Positions 27,430 to 36,024 of a stretch of DNA of 64,000 nucleotides are shown one piece after another. The stretch's first letter is position 1. Each line of letters starts with the position of its first letter. This stretch comes from Micrococcaceae bacterium. Lineage in GTDB: Bacteria; Actinomycetota; Actinomycetes; Actinomycetales; Micrococcaceae. Made by a program: the position numbers and the translations under genes. The stretch lies in contig JABXHI010000059.1 of the NCBI GenBank assembly GCA_013393415.1, forward strand, positions 23,066 through 87,065, given 5' to 3'. The notes beneath the pieces were generated by a model that made no database searches, was not told where the DNA came from, and saw only the letters and a program-made list of their open reading frames with translations.

Positions 27430-28047
27430 ATGGCAGCTGAACTGATCTCTGGTCGTAAAGCCTCGATGACACGAACGACGTCAGAATCTGATGTCTATGT
27501 CGAGCTTGACCTCGATGGCACCGGCACATCGGACATTTCCACCGGAGTGCCGTTCTACGACCACATGCTTGATGCTCTAACGCGGCATTCTCTGATGGAT
27601 CTGACCGTTCAGGCAACCGGGGACACGCACATCGATGTCCACCACACTGTCGAAGACGTCGCGATCACCCTGGGCGAGGTATTCAAAGTCGCCCTCGGAG
27701 ATAAGCGCGGCATTCGCCGCTATGGTGAGTCAACCATCCCGATGGATGAAGCGCTCGCCCGCGCCGTGGTTGACCTGTCTGGCCGCCCATACTTTGTGCA
27801 CGAAGGTGAGTCCGAAGCTCAGATCTACCATCTGATTGGCGGACATTTTACCGGTGCGCTCACCCGGCATGTTTTCGAGTCATTTACTTTCCACTCCGCA
27901 ATAAACGTGCACGTCGACTTGCTGCGTGGACGCGATCCACACCACATTGTCGAAGTGCAGTTCAAGGCTCTTGCCAGAGCCCTGCGTCAAGCCATCGAAC
28001 AAGACCCCAGAGTAGAAGGTATCCCGTCCACGAAGGGTGCGCTGTAG
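27430..28047 (+). CDS. hisB: Imidazoleglycerol-phosphate dehydratase
   Basis: HisB dehydrates imidazole glycerol phosphate with Mn2+. The 205-residue monofunctional protein shows [16 protein letters not shown] and the two metal-binding motifs [12 protein letters not shown] near residue 72 and, after the repeat, [18 protein letters not shown] replaces the common H-H-x-E form in part, but the DPHHIVE segment is intact. AAGGAG at 27411-27416 is rather far (13 bases) from the ATG. hisH overlaps the stop by one base, so hisB-hisH-small gene-priA form one unit. Confidence 0.95.
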   Translation: MAAELISGRKASMTRTTSESDVYVELDLDGTGTSDISTGVPFYDHMLDALTRHSLMDLTVQATGDTHIDVHHTVEDVAITLGEVFKVALGDKRGIRRYGESTIPMDEALARAVVDLSGRPYFVHEGESEAQIYHLIGGHFTGALTRHVFESFTFHSAINVHVDLLRGRDPHHIVEVQFKALARALRQAIEQDPRVEGIPSTKGAL

Positions 28048-28685
28048 TGACCAAAGACAATCCAACCGTTGCCATTGCTGACTATGGCATCGGCAATCTG
28101 GGTTCTCTGGTTAATGCACTGCAACACCAGGGGGCACGTGTCGTCGTGACTGCTGACGGCAAAGAACTCGTCGAAGCCGACGGGATGGTCCTACCAGGAA
28201 ATGGTGCGTTTGCTGCGTGTAAAACGGCCATGGAAAACCTTAGTATCCCGCGCTGGGTGGGCCAGCGCGTGGCAGGTGGGCGTCCAGTCTTGGCGGTGTG
28301 TATAGGACACCAAATGTTATTTGAGGCATCGACAGAATTCGGCGCCCATGAAGGTATGGGCGAATGGCCAGGGACCGCAGAAAAATTGCGTTCTAAAACC
28401 GTGCCGCATCTGGGGTGGAGCGAAGTTCGTCCGGCCCACGACAGCCACCTGTTTGCAGGAATTGAAGACGAACGCTTTTATTTCGCCCACTCCTACGCCG
28501 TGCTGGATTGGAACTTCACGCAAGAAAATGAGTCGATGTTCCCACCCCAAGTGTCTTGGGCAAGCTACGGTGGGGACTTCATAGCTGCAGTCGAGAACGG
28601 TCCGCTAACCGGCGTACAGTTTCACCCAGAACTCTCGGGTACTGCGGGTCTGACACTGCTCAACAACTGGTTAGGAACGTTATAG
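28047..28685 (+). CDS. hisH: Imidazole glycerol phosphate synthase, glutaminase subunit
   Basis: HisH releases ammonia from glutamine for HisF. The 212-residue class I amidotransferase shows ADYGIGNLGSLVNAL at the start, the nucleophile motif AVCIGHQMLF with Cys near residue 85, and the His-Glu pair in GVQFHPELSGT near residue 190. HPELSG instead of HPEKS is a mild variation. The start GTG overlaps the hisB stop by one base. hisF is not in this window, so the synthase partner is encoded elsewhere. Confidence 0.95.
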   Translation: MTKDNPTVAIADYGIGNLGSLVNALQHQGARVVVTADGKELVEADGMVLPGNGAFAACKTAMENLSIPRWVGQRVAGGRPVLAVCIGHQMLFEASTEFGAHEGMGEWPGTAEKLRSKTVPHLGWSEVRPAHDSHLFAGIEDERFYFAHSYAVLDWNFTQENESMFPPQVSWASYGGDFIAAVENGPLTGVQFHPELSGTAGLTLLNNWLGTL

Positions 28686-28850
28686 ATGCCTTGGTGGTCC
28701 ACCCTGCTGCTGGCACTCGGCGGTATTTTACTTGGGGGTGCCTGGTCCCTGCATCGTCAAAAGGCGCCCATTTGGGTGCGAATTACCTTCGTGATCTTGG
28801 CTGCACTGGCAATTATCGCCGCATTCTTTACCGTCCCATGGGCTGACTAA
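28686..28850 (+). CDS. 54-residue two-helix membrane protein within the his operon
   Basis: This short frame begins [18 protein letters not shown] and ends FTVPWAD. It has two hydrophobic helices (about residues 5-22 and 31-48) joined by the basic turn [11 protein letters not shown]. It starts on the base after the hisH stop and ends 14 bases before priA, so it is translated with the operon. Small membrane proteins occur between hisH and hisA/priA in several Micrococcales, but no function is known to me. Confidence 0.75.
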   Translation: MPWWSTLLLALGGILLGGAWSLHRQKAPIWVRITFVILAALAIIAAFFTVPWAD

Positions 28851-28864
28851 CACACTGGAGAAAC

Positions 28865-29611
28865 ATGACCTCACCACTCGAACTTTTACCCGCCGTCGAT
28901 GTACAGGACGGCCAAGCGGTCCGACTCGTACAAGGCGAATACGGCACTGCCACCAATTACGGTGACCCATTTGATGCGGCGATCGGTTGGCAACAGGCAG
29001 GGGCCGAATGGTTGCATCTCGTCGACCTCGACGCAGCCTTTGGTCACGGGAACAATCGCGACATTATCCGTCGGATTACCGAAGAACTCGGCATCAAAAT
29101 TGAACTGTCAGGTGGGCTACGTGACGATGCATCCCTAGAGGAAGCCCTGTCGATGGGTGCGACCCGCGTGAACCTCGGCACCGCAGCACTCGAAAATCCT
29201 GAATGGACCGCAAGCGTCATTGACAAGTATGGCGATAAAATCGCGGTGGGTCTTGACGTGCGGGGCCAAAAACTTGCAACCCGTGGATGGGTTGAAGAAG
29301 GCGGGAACCTGTGGGACGTGCTAGCGCAGCTGGAAGAAGCTGGCTGTGCCCGGTATGTAGTCACAGATATCACCAAAGATGGCACACTGACCGGCCCAAA
29401 TACTGAGCTGCTCGGCCAGATTGCTGAACATACCGGCAAACCGGTTATAGCTTCGGGTGGTATTTCTACCCTCGAAGATATTGCAACGTTGGCAAGCATG
29501 GTTGACCGGGGCATTGAAGGTGCAATCATCGGTAAAGCACTCTATGCGGGACAATTCACGCTGCAGCAGGCACTGCATGTTGCAGCGGGAGCTTCGGTGA
29601 AAGACGTTTAG
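28865..29611 (+). CDS. priA: Bifunctional phosphoribosyl isomerase A (HisA/TrpF)
   Basis: PriA is the actinobacterial TIM-barrel isomerase that acts on both ProFAR (histidine) and PRA (tryptophan). The 248-residue protein starts with [19 protein letters not shown], has the first catalytic Asp there (PAVDV), SGGLRDD, and the second phosphate loop [26 protein letters not shown] carries the second catalytic Asp. CTGGAGAAAC precedes the ATG. Dual specificity is the rule for this group in Actinobacteria, but whether a separate trpF exists cannot be seen. Confidence 0.93.
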   Translation: MTSPLELLPAVDVQDGQAVRLVQGEYGTATNYGDPFDAAIGWQQAGAEWLHLVDLDAAFGHGNNRDIIRRITEELGIKIELSGGLRDDASLEEALSMGATRVNLGTAALENPEWTASVIDKYGDKIAVGLDVRGQKLATRGWVEEGGNLWDVLAQLEEAGCARYVVTDITKDGTLTGPNTELLGQIAEHTGKPVIASGGISTLEDIATLASMVDRGIEGAIIGKALYAGQFTLQQALHVAAGASVKDV

Positions 29612-29618
29612 ATCCACG

Positions 29619-30542
29619 ATGCAGGAAAACCCCCAGCTGCCAGGCCACATTCAAGCAGCAATTGATCGCAACCTCTCCCGACAACACCGTGATGCCTTCG
29701 GGCGGCCAACAGACTCGGCGGGGACCGCCTGGGAAGGGCGCGATCTGTCCGGTACGGGCATCGATGGCTCATCGAACCCGCTGCACGCCTTCGACACGGA
29801 TGACGGATTAGAAGATGAAGCATGGACAAAAGTTCGCCAGGATCTCATTGACGGCAATGCCGATGAAAAAGACGTGTTCAAAGTCTTAGAGAACATCAGG
29901 GTGTTTGCAGCAGTGGTCCCGACCGTTGCAGAAACAACGTCCCATACCCACCACGACGAGCACGGCCATGCGCACACCATCGAATCTGATAAAGAATCCG
30001 ATGTTGCGCTGGTATCGTTGAAATCCGCTGACGGACGCGGGACGTTGCCCGTGTTTACGTCTATTCCCAAACTCACGGCTTGGCACAAAGATGCCCGTCC
30101 AGTGGCAGTATGGATGCCGCGTGCTTGTCTCAGTGCGGTCGATGAGGGCAACGAGCTCGTGGTGATCGACCCGGGCGCCCACGTCACCTATGTGGTGCGG
30201 CGGCCCGAAGTTTACGCCCTGGCACAACAAAAAGACTGGACCCCCTCATATGAGGATGTCCAGATCGCCCGGGAGCTTTCCACGCTGACAGATCTCGTTC
30301 CGGGCCTTAAACAACTCGCGATGGCCCCGGGCCGTGGTGTGGCAACGCAAACATCCTACGGTACCGTGATTGCCGGTGGGGGAGCAGGACCAGAACTTGC
30401 CCTCGTCGCGACACCACATGATCCGACCGATGCGGTAGGCAATAAGCTCATGTTGTCGACACTGCAGTCTCTGATTGCCGATCAGGAACTGCTTGCGCAC
30501 CGAGCCGATACGGTAGAAATCGTGCTCGGCGCCGCGAGCTAG
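29619..30542 (+). CDS. SseB family protein
   Basis: This 307-residue cytosolic protein resembles actinobacterial SseB-domain proteins, with RDAFGRPTDSAGTAWEGRDLSGTG near residue 22 and the SseB core LPVFTSIPKLTAWHKDARPVAVW near 142, where substrate-like aromatic and Pro residues are kept. The linker near residues 105-125 is rich in His (TTSHTHHDEHGHAH) and could bind metal; that is inference. It starts 7 bases after priA and usually follows hisA in Micrococcales. Its stop abuts the stop of the convergent MarR gene with no spacer. Confidence 0.8.
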   Translation: MQENPQLPGHIQAAIDRNLSRQHRDAFGRPTDSAGTAWEGRDLSGTGIDGSSNPLHAFDTDDGLEDEAWTKVRQDLIDGNADEKDVFKVLENIRVFAAVVPTVAETTSHTHHDEHGHAHTIESDKESDVALVSLKSADGRGTLPVFTSIPKLTAWHKDARPVAVWMPRACLSAVDEGNELVVIDPGAHVTYVVRRPEVYALAQQKDWTPSYEDVQIARELSTLTDLVPGLKQLAMAPGRGVATQTSYGTVIAGGGAGPELALVATPHDPTDAVGNKLMLSTLQSLIADQELLAHRADTVEIVLGAAS

Positions 30543-31028
30543 TTACTCTTCGGTGACCTCGTCAAGGTTCGCTGCGACCTGGCCAAAAGTCTGGTGCACC
30601 ATGGCCAACTGTTCGTCAGAGACCGCGTCGGTAAACAGATTTTTCACACCCTTTGCGTGGATGACTGAAGCGCGACGAAACATCGTGCGACCTTCTGGTG
30701 TCAGCTCTGCCTGCCATGCACGGCCGTCTTGTGGGCATTTCACCTTTTTTACCAGCCCGCGTTCGGACAGCACTTTGACCTGATAGGTCAACCGCGACGG
30801 TGAAAAGACGATCGCGTCAGCAAGCTGACCCATCCGCATCTGACCCTCAGGCGCCTCGGACAGCAGGAGCAGCATGTTATATTCACTCAGCGTGAGACCC
30901 AAGCGCTGTTTGAGTCGTTTCTCTAAACGATCGAGTAACCGTGCGGTCGTTTCAAAATAGACGCGGAAGCCCGGGCCGAGTGGTTGCTGCAGCTGTTCAG
31001 GCGTCAAATCCGTTGAGGAGTTGGTCAA
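30543..31028 (-). CDS. MarR family transcriptional regulator
   Basis: This 161-residue winged-helix repressor has the MarR core LSEYNMLLLLSEAPEGQMRMGQLADAIVFSPSRLTYQVKVLSERGLVKK. Start choice: TTG 31028 has a very strong GGAGGTGA site (31035-31042) at a 6-base spacing, so it is preferred to later codons. It overlaps the end of the FMN reductase gene by 32 bases, making it the third gene of that operon. The two matching palindromes at the operon promoter (32924-32936 and 32966-32983) are its likely operators, implying autoregulation by a redox or small-molecule signal. Confidence 0.9.
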   Translation of the reverse strand: MTNSSTDLTPEQLQQPLGPGFRVYFETTARLLDRLEKRLKQRLGLTLSEYNMLLLLSEAPEGQMRMGQLADAIVFSPSRLTYQVKVLSERGLVKKVKCPQDGRAWQAELTPEGRTMFRRASVIHAKGVKNLFTDAVSDEQLAMVHQTFGQVAANLDEVTEE

Positions 31029-31692
31029 AGGGAATCACCTCCAATTCCTTTGGTTGGGGGCTCGCGCGTCGCGGACGCGCCTCAAGACGGGCAACTACAT
31101 CCGCCAGGTCGTCACCCGCACGCTGGATACGACGACTCAAATACGCCACATTCGAGTGGTGGTCATCGCCGACGGCGCCTCCCGCGGCACCCCAATCCTC
31201 AGTTGCAGCATAGACGCCGGTGGGCATCACCCGCATCCGCAGATACGAGAAGAGCGGACGCATGGAATTATCAATGACTAAAGAATGGCGCGGACTACCG
31301 CCCGTCGAACCAAGTTGGATGGGCACGCCGGTGAGCGCCTCGTTGTCTACCAAATCCCAGAAGGATTTAAACAGACCCGAATAGGATGCTTTGAACACCG
31401 GAGACACCGTGATGATCCCGTCGGCTTGTTCAACCTCATTGATCATTTCGTTCAGCTGTTCGGAGCGGCTAAACGTGACCATCGAATCCGCGATGTCAGT
31501 TGCGACGTCACGCAGTTCAAAGTGGTGCATTTCGGGGCGAAAGCCCCGTGCCGACAACGTATCCGCTGTTGCCTCTCCCAACTGTTTTGCCAGCATGGAG
31601 GTTGAACTCGGGTCGCTCAATCCGGCAGCGATGACCGCAATATGTCGGGTGTCCGGAGTAAACGGATCCGTCGCTTCGAATGCTGTTTCCAT
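30997..31692 (-). CDS. NAD(P)H-dependent FMN reductase, CE1759 type
   Basis: This 231-residue flavodoxin-like reductase (NADPH-dependent FMN reductase fold) shows IAVIAAGLSDPSSTSMLAKQL (phosphate loop), the VSPVFKASYSGLFKSFWDLVD segment near residue 100 and LGSTGGSPRHSL. It matches the group of reductases that partner luciferase-like monooxygenases (CE1758/CE1759 pairs in Corynebacterium). It would supply FMNH2 to the monooxygenase encoded 52 bases upstream. The C-terminal ~40 residues are charged and overlap the MarR start. Confidence 0.88.
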   Translation of the reverse strand: METAFEATDPFTPDTRHIAVIAAGLSDPSSTSMLAKQLGEATADTLSARGFRPEMHHFELRDVATDIADSMVTFSRSEQLNEMINEVEQADGIITVSPVFKASYSGLFKSFWDLVDNEALTGVPIQLGSTGGSPRHSLVIDNSMRPLFSYLRMRVMPTGVYAATEDWGAAGGAVGDDHHSNVAYLSRRIQRAGDDLADVVARLEARPRRASPQPKELEVIPFDQLLNGFDA

Positions 31693-31744
31693 ATCAATCC
31701 TTCGTCATTGCCGATATGCCATCCTACTGGGTTGCAGCAGATTG

Positions 31745-32902
31745 TTACTTTTGGGCTTCCGTTGCCTCCTGGCGTTCCTGGTATGCCTGTGAGCCTTCGC
31801 CGCCACCGGCGATGGGAGCACGGCCCGCTGCCTGACGTTCTTTCAGGAATTGATGGGTCGGTGCGTCTGGCACGTCATCTGGACGACCTTTCGCGAACTC
31901 TTTGCGTAGTGCGGGCAAGACCTTCTCGCCGAAGAGGTCGATCTGCTCCAAGACCGTCTTTGTCGGCAGACCAGCATGGTCGATCAAGAACATTTGACGC
32001 TGGTAGTCACCTACCCACTGTCGAAATTCCAGGGTGCGTTCGATAACTTGCTCCGGCGAGCCAACCGTCAGTGGCGTCATCTTTGTGAAGTCTTCCATTG
32101 ATGGGCCGTGACCGTAGACCGGCGCGTTATCGAAATACGGACGGAATTCGTCCCACGCGTCCTGGGATTTTTCGCGCATAAAGGTCTGCCCGCCCAGCGC
32201 AACATATGCCTGGTGGGCTTTGCCGTGGCCGTAGTACTCGTAGCGCTGACGGTATAAGCGAACCATCTGGATAACGTGTTCTTTGTTCCAGAAAATATTG
32301 TTGTGGAAGAAACCGTCGCCGTAATATGCCGCCTGCTCGGCGATTTCCGGTGAGCGAATGGAACCATGCCACACAAACGGTGGGACGTCATCCAGGGGCC
32401 GAGGCGTCGAGGTGAACTGTTGCAATGCAGTACGAAAGCGCCCTTCCCAATCGACGTCGATCTCCCGCCACAGACGGTACAACAAGTTGTAGTTCTCTAC
32501 TGCCAACGGGATGCCCTGCCGAATATCTTTGCCGAACCATGGGTAGACCGGCCCGGTGTTGCCACGACCCATGGCCAAATCCATGCGACCATCAGCAAGG
32601 TGCTGTAGGTAGGCATAGTCTTCGGCCAACCGGACCGGGTCCATGGTCGTGATCAGTGTCGTGGACGTCGACAGAATGAGATTTTGGGTTTGGGCTGCGA
32701 GGTACGATAGGAGCACCGGGGGGTTCCCGGGTGCGACAAACGGCGGGTTGTGGTGCTGGCCGGTCGAAAATACTTCAAATCCAGCTTGTTCGGCATGCTT
32801 AGCAATTTTGACAGTGTCTTTGATGCGTTGATTTTCAGATGGTGCCTGTCCAGTATGGGGATCTGGTGTGATGTCACCAATCGTGAATATACCGAATTGC
32901 AT
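31745..32902 (-). CDS. FMN-dependent luciferase-like monooxygenase, CE1758 type
   Basis: This 385-residue TIM-barrel flavin monooxygenase of the LLM class starts MQFGIFTIGDITPD. It contains HHNPPFVAPGNPPVLLSYLAAQTQ, VRLAEDYAYLQHLADGRMDLAMGRGNT and a C-terminal MFLIDHAGLPTK segment. The partner FMN reductase gene follows. The substrate is unknown; such pairs oxidise sulphonates, aldehydes or hydrocarbons, and nothing here decides which. TAGGAGC lies 5 bases before the ATG. The promoter TTGAAA-N17-TACGCT is flanked and overlapped by two palindromes. Confidence 0.9.
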   Translation of the reverse strand: MQFGIFTIGDITPDPHTGQAPSENQRIKDTVKIAKHAEQAGFEVFSTGQHHNPPFVAPGNPPVLLSYLAAQTQNLILSTSTTLITTMDPVRLAEDYAYLQHLADGRMDLAMGRGNTGPVYPWFGKDIRQGIPLAVENYNLLYRLWREIDVDWEGRFRTALQQFTSTPRPLDDVPPFVWHGSIRSPEIAEQAAYYGDGFFHNNIFWNKEHVIQMVRLYRQRYEYYGHGKAHQAYVALGGQTFMREKSQDAWDEFRPYFDNAPVYGHGPSMEDFTKMTPLTVGSPEQVIERTLEFRQWVGDYQRQMFLIDHAGLPTKTVLEQIDLFGEKVLPALRKEFAKGRPDDVPDAPTHQFLKERQAAGRAPIAGGGEGSQAYQERQEATEAQK

Positions 32903-32923
32903 GGATGCTCCTAAGGAAGACTG

Positions 32924-32936
32924 TTCAAAATCTGAA
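32924..32936. promoter_or_regulatory. Candidate MarR operator 2
   Basis: TTCA-N5-TGAA (TTCAAAATCTGAA) lies just downstream of the -10 of the monooxygenase promoter, covering the expected transcription start. It shares the CAAA-TCTGAA core with operator 1. Confidence 0.6.
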
Positions 32937-32944
32937 GTACCCTT

Positions 32945-32973
32945 AGCGTAGCGTACAATGAAAAGTATTTCAA
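32945..32973 (-). promoter_or_regulatory. Promoter of the monooxygenase/FMN reductase/marR operon
   Basis: On the minus strand: TTGAAA (32968-32973), a 17-base spacer, TACGCT (32945-32950). It is one of the best sigma-70-type promoters in the window. Confidence 0.7.
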
Positions 32974-32983
32974 ATCTGAAATA
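32966..32983. promoter_or_regulatory. Candidate MarR operator 1
   Basis: TATTTCA-N4-TGAAATA is a perfect 7-bp inverted repeat that overlaps the -35 hexamer. MarR proteins typically bind such AT-rich palindromes. Confidence 0.65.
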
Positions 32984-33050
32984 TATTTGGTGGGTTTCTG
33001 CATTTCAGCGCCATTGCCAATGTTCTCCATCAGAAATGGCCTTCACACAC

Positions 33051-33056
33051 TAAGCT
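33051..33056 (+). promoter_or_regulatory. -10 element of a leaderless promoter for the Nudix gene
   Basis: TAAGCT ends 7 bases before ATG 33064, with no Shine-Dalgarno site. Confidence 0.6.
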
Positions 33057-33063
33057 AGATGCC

Positions 33064-33510
33064 ATGCAAACGACTATGCCCGAGCCCGTTGTTGTGGGCG
33101 CAGCCATTCTCGATGACGCGACTGACCCAACCCACATGTTGGTAGCGCGACGCAAAGCCCCAAAATCCCTGGCAGGGTATTGGGAGTTTCCCGGTGGCAA
33201 AGTGGAGCCCGATGAATCCCTGACAGACGGGCTGCTGCGCGAGATTCGTGAAGAATTGGGTGTGGATATTCAAATCCTCGACCTGATCGTGGCGCCCGAA
33301 GAGGCTGGCTGGCAACTCGATAATGGTATGCGAATGCACGTCTACACCGCAGTCGTTACTTCCGGTGTGCCTCGACCGCTGATCGAACATGATCGTCTCG
33401 AGTGGGCGCAGCTCACAGCGGCAGCGATGCAATCGCTGGAATGGATCCCCGCAGATCTGCCCATTGTCGATGCAATACTGAAACAGCTCGGCGGTAGCTT
33501 AGCGCGATGA
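33064..33510 (+). CDS. Nudix hydrolase (MutT-like)
   Basis: This 148-residue protein carries a complete Nudix box: GGKVEPDESLTDGLLREIREELGVD (Gx5Ex7REUxEExG) near residues 44-68, preceded by LAGYWEFP, which is typical of MutT/CTP pyrophosphohydrolase-like enzymes. It probably sanitises oxidised or non-canonical nucleotides. The start ATG is placed by the leaderless -10 element; a second in-frame ATG lies 15 bases later. Its last 12 bases overlap the end of the convergent lyase gene. Confidence 0.9.
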   Translation: MQTTMPEPVVVGAAILDDATDPTHMLVARRKAPKSLAGYWEFPGGKVEPDESLTDGLLREIREELGVDIQILDLIVAPEEAGWQLDNGMRMHVYTAVVTSGVPRPLIEHDRLEWAQLTAAAMQSLEWIPADLPIVDAILKQLGGSLAR

Positions 33511-34353
33511 TCGGGCGAGTTTCTGGGCACGTTCGACCACGATCTTTGCGTGGGCAATGAGGGGCCCGTCGACCATTGAGCCGCGGAACTGAAATACACC
33601 CCCGTGATTGTCCACCTCGGTCAGCAGGGCCTGAGCGTAGTCGAGCTCTTGTGGTGTTGGTGTATAAGCCTCCCGGACAACAGCCACCTGGGCTGGATGA
33701 ATACACGCTTTTGCACTCCAACCGGTTGCGACCGCATCTTGTGCTTCAGCAACGAGCTGTTCTGTGGGCGACAAATCCGTATGGATCGTATCAATGCTCG
33801 CTTTACCAGCTGCTGCGGCAGCCAAGAGCACTTGGGCCCGGGCAAAGCGGGGGACATCACGATACGTGCCGTCGGAAAACCTCGATGATGAGCCGCCCGT
33901 GGATGCCATCAGGTCCTCAGAGCCCCACATTAACGCGGTTACTGCCGGGTGCTGAGCAATACGGGCAGCTTCAAGCACTCCGGCGGCTGTCTCACACAAG
34001 ACGATGAGCCCAACGCCTTCGAGTGCCTTGGCAACTTCATCCACGCCCTGATGACTTTCGACTTTGGGCACCATGACGTGTCGGACCGCTGTGTTGGATA
34101 ACAGTGCGACGTCCTCCGTGAAGTCGTGGTCTTCGACCGGATTGATACGTACGACAGTTCGGGCAGCCGAGGCGTCATCCATGGCTGCAAGGTGCTTGGC
34201 CAATGCCTCACGTGCGGCCGGACGATCCTGCACAGCAACGGCATCTTCTAGATCAATGATGATCGCATCGGATCGTTCGAGTGCTTTGGCATAACGTTCT
34301 GGACGATCAGCAGGTACAAACAGCAGTGCTGGTCCAAGATCGAAGGTGGTCAT
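33499..34353 (-). CDS. HpcH/CitE-type CoA-ester lyase (Rv2498c-like)
   Basis: This 284-residue TIM-barrel lyase shows LFVPADRPERYAKALERSDAIIIDLEDAVAVQDR, the RINP motif, HVMVPKVES and MWGSEDLMA, the pattern of citryl/citramalyl-CoA lyases. The M. tuberculosis homologue Rv2498c, in the same gene order, is reported as a citramalyl-CoA and beta-hydroxyacyl-CoA lyase in itaconate and leucine breakdown; the same role here is inferred from synteny. The start overlaps the MaoC gene stop (ATGA). It is the last gene of a five-gene operon. Confidence 0.88.
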   Translation of the reverse strand: MTTFDLGPALLFVPADRPERYAKALERSDAIIIDLEDAVAVQDRPAAREALAKHLAAMDDASAARTVVRINPVEDHDFTEDVALLSNTAVRHVMVPKVESHQGVDEVAKALEGVGLIVLCETAAGVLEAARIAQHPAVTALMWGSEDLMASTGGSSSRFSDGTYRDVPRFARAQVLLAAAAAGKASIDTIHTDLSPTEQLVAEAQDAVATGWSAKACIHPAQVAVVREAYTPTPQELDYAQALLTEVDNHGGVFQFRGSMVDGPLIAHAKIVVERAQKLARSSR

Positions 34354-34850
34354 GCGGTGGCCTCTCGGTGTTTCGTTTCAGATTCCCAAAGCAAGGTGGA
34401 GCGGCTACATTCGGCCACGACGTCGCCGTGTTGGTTCCGGCCGATGTGGCGGAATGAGACGATGCCCTGGCCCGGCCGTGACGAGGAAAGGCGCTTATCG
34501 ATAATCTCGGTTTCCGTGTACAACGTGTCACCGTGGTAGAGCGGTTTGGGAAACTTGACCGCCTCAAAACCAAGATTCGCCACGATGGTGCCTTGTGTCA
34601 GTTGAGCAACTGAGGCTCCAACAATCGTAGATAGCGTGAACATGGAATTGACCAGCGGTTGGCCAAACTCCTGCTGAGAGGACCAGTGTGCGTCCAAGTG
34701 CAAGGACTGCATGTTCATGGTCAGCGTCGTGAATCCGACGTTGTCGGACTCGGTCACGGTGCGGCCGGGCGCGTGCTGATAGATGGCTCCGACCTCGATT
34801 TCATCAAAGTACAGTCCGCGTTGCACAATGATTTTTGGGTTGTCTGGCAT
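34350..34850 (-). CDS. MaoC-like hot-dog hydratase (Rv2499c-like)
   Basis: This 166-residue single hot-dog domain contains FDEIEVGAIYQHAPGRTVTESDNVGFTTLTMN, NSMFTLSTIVG and PLYHGDTLYTETEI. Members hydrate enoyl-CoA esters, and in this context the substrate is probably itaconyl/mesaconyl-CoA or 3-methylglutaconyl-CoA. I chose ATG 34850; the 34 residues upstream would be read from within the dehydrogenase gene and match nothing. It lies 7 bases after the dehydrogenase stop and overlaps the lyase gene by 4. Confidence 0.87.
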   Translation of the reverse strand: MPDNPKIIVQRGLYFDEIEVGAIYQHAPGRTVTESDNVGFTTLTMNMQSLHLDAHWSSQQEFGQPLVNSMFTLSTIVGASVAQLTQGTIVANLGFEAVKFPKPLYHGDTLYTETEIIDKRLSSSRPGQGIVSFRHIGRNQHGDVVAECSRSTLLWESETKHREATA

Positions 34851-34857
34851 ATCGTTC

Positions 34858-35997
34858 CTAGAGTCCAAGAGAGCGGGCGATGAGCATGAGTTGCACCTCG
34901 GTGGTGCCTTCGCCGATTTCCAGGATCTTGGAGTCCCGGTAGTGTCGGGCAACGAGCGTTTCGTTCATGAAACCATAGCCACCGAATACTTGGGTCGCGT
35001 CACGAGCATTGTCCATGGCCGCTTCTGAGGCGACCATTTTGGCAATTGCGGCTTCGGTTTTGAACGGTTCACCCGCGATGAGTTTCTTTGCTGCGGTGTA
35101 ATAGGCGGCTCGAGCGGAGTACGCCCGGGCCTGCATGCGAGCAATCTTGAACGAGATTGCCTGGTTGTCGCCGATAGGACGACCAAAAGAATGTCGGGTC
35201 TTGGCATAAGCGACTGATTCATCGACACAGCCTTGGGCCGCTCCGGTGGCCACTGCAGCAATCGCTATCCGGCCTTCATCTAAGATGCCCAGAAAGTTCG
35301 CGTAACCACGGCCACGCTCACCGAGTAGATTTTCTTCTGGAACCTGCACGTCATTGAGCGTGAGCGGGTGGGTATCAGAAGCATTCCAACCGACCTTGTC
35401 ATAGGCTGGTTCGGCGGTAAAACCAGGGGTGTCGGTCGGGACGATGATCGTCGAAATCTCGTCTTGGCCGGTCACAGCGGTCACGGTAACCATCGAGGTG
35501 ATGTCGGTTCCGGAGTTGGTAATGAACTCTTTATTGCCGTTGATGGTCCAGGTGCCATTGTCCAAGGTCGCTTTGGTCTGGGTGCCACCGGCATCCGAAC
35601 CTGCGCCAGGTTCAGTGAGTCCAAAGCCGGCGAGGTTTTTTGCTTCGGCCAGCGAGGGTAGCCATTGCTGTTTTTGTGCCTCGGTGCCGAATTTCAGCAA
35701 GGGCATCATGCCCAGCGATACGCCAGCTTCTAGTGTCATGGCAACCGACTGATCTACCTTGGCGAGTTCTTCCAGGGCGAGGCACAGGGTGAAGTAGTCG
35801 CCGCCTTGGCCACCATATTCTTCGGGGATAGGCAGACCGAACAGTCCCATTTCGCCCATTTCGGCGATCACTTTATAAGGGAAGGTCTTTTCTTTGTCGT
35901 GTTGGGCTGAAACCGGAGCGACAACCTGCTGCGTGAATTCTCGAACACCTTCAACGAGCGCGAGTTGTTCTTCATCGAGTAAATGATCATGTGACAT
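34858..35997 (-). CDS. Acyl-CoA dehydrogenase (FadE19-like, probably isovaleryl/branched-chain)
   Basis: This 379-residue FAD enzyme carries the two family signatures GFGLTEPGAGSDAGG near residue 124 and QVFGGYGFMNETLVARHYRDSKI near 345, the latter just before the GEGTTEVQ segment. The catalytic base is probably the Glu in EGTTE. With carboxylase subunits next to it, a branched-chain (leucine pathway) substrate is likely. It sits 27 bases after the carboxylase alpha gene and 7 before the MaoC gene. Confidence 0.9.
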   Translation of the reverse strand: MSHDHLLDEEQLALVEGVREFTQQVVAPVSAQHDKEKTFPYKVIAEMGEMGLFGLPIPEEYGGQGGDYFTLCLALEELAKVDQSVAMTLEAGVSLGMMPLLKFGTEAQKQQWLPSLAEAKNLAGFGLTEPGAGSDAGGTQTKATLDNGTWTINGNKEFITNSGTDITSMVTVTAVTGQDEISTIIVPTDTPGFTAEPAYDKVGWNASDTHPLTLNDVQVPEENLLGERGRGYANFLGILDEGRIAIAAVATGAAQGCVDESVAYAKTRHSFGRPIGDNQAISFKIARMQARAYSARAAYYTAAKKLIAGEPFKTEAAIAKMVASEAAMDNARDATQVFGGYGFMNETLVARHYRDSKILEIGEGTTEVQLMLIARSLGL

Positions 35998-36024
35998 GGT
36001 GGAAAGCCTTTCGTCGTCGCAACG

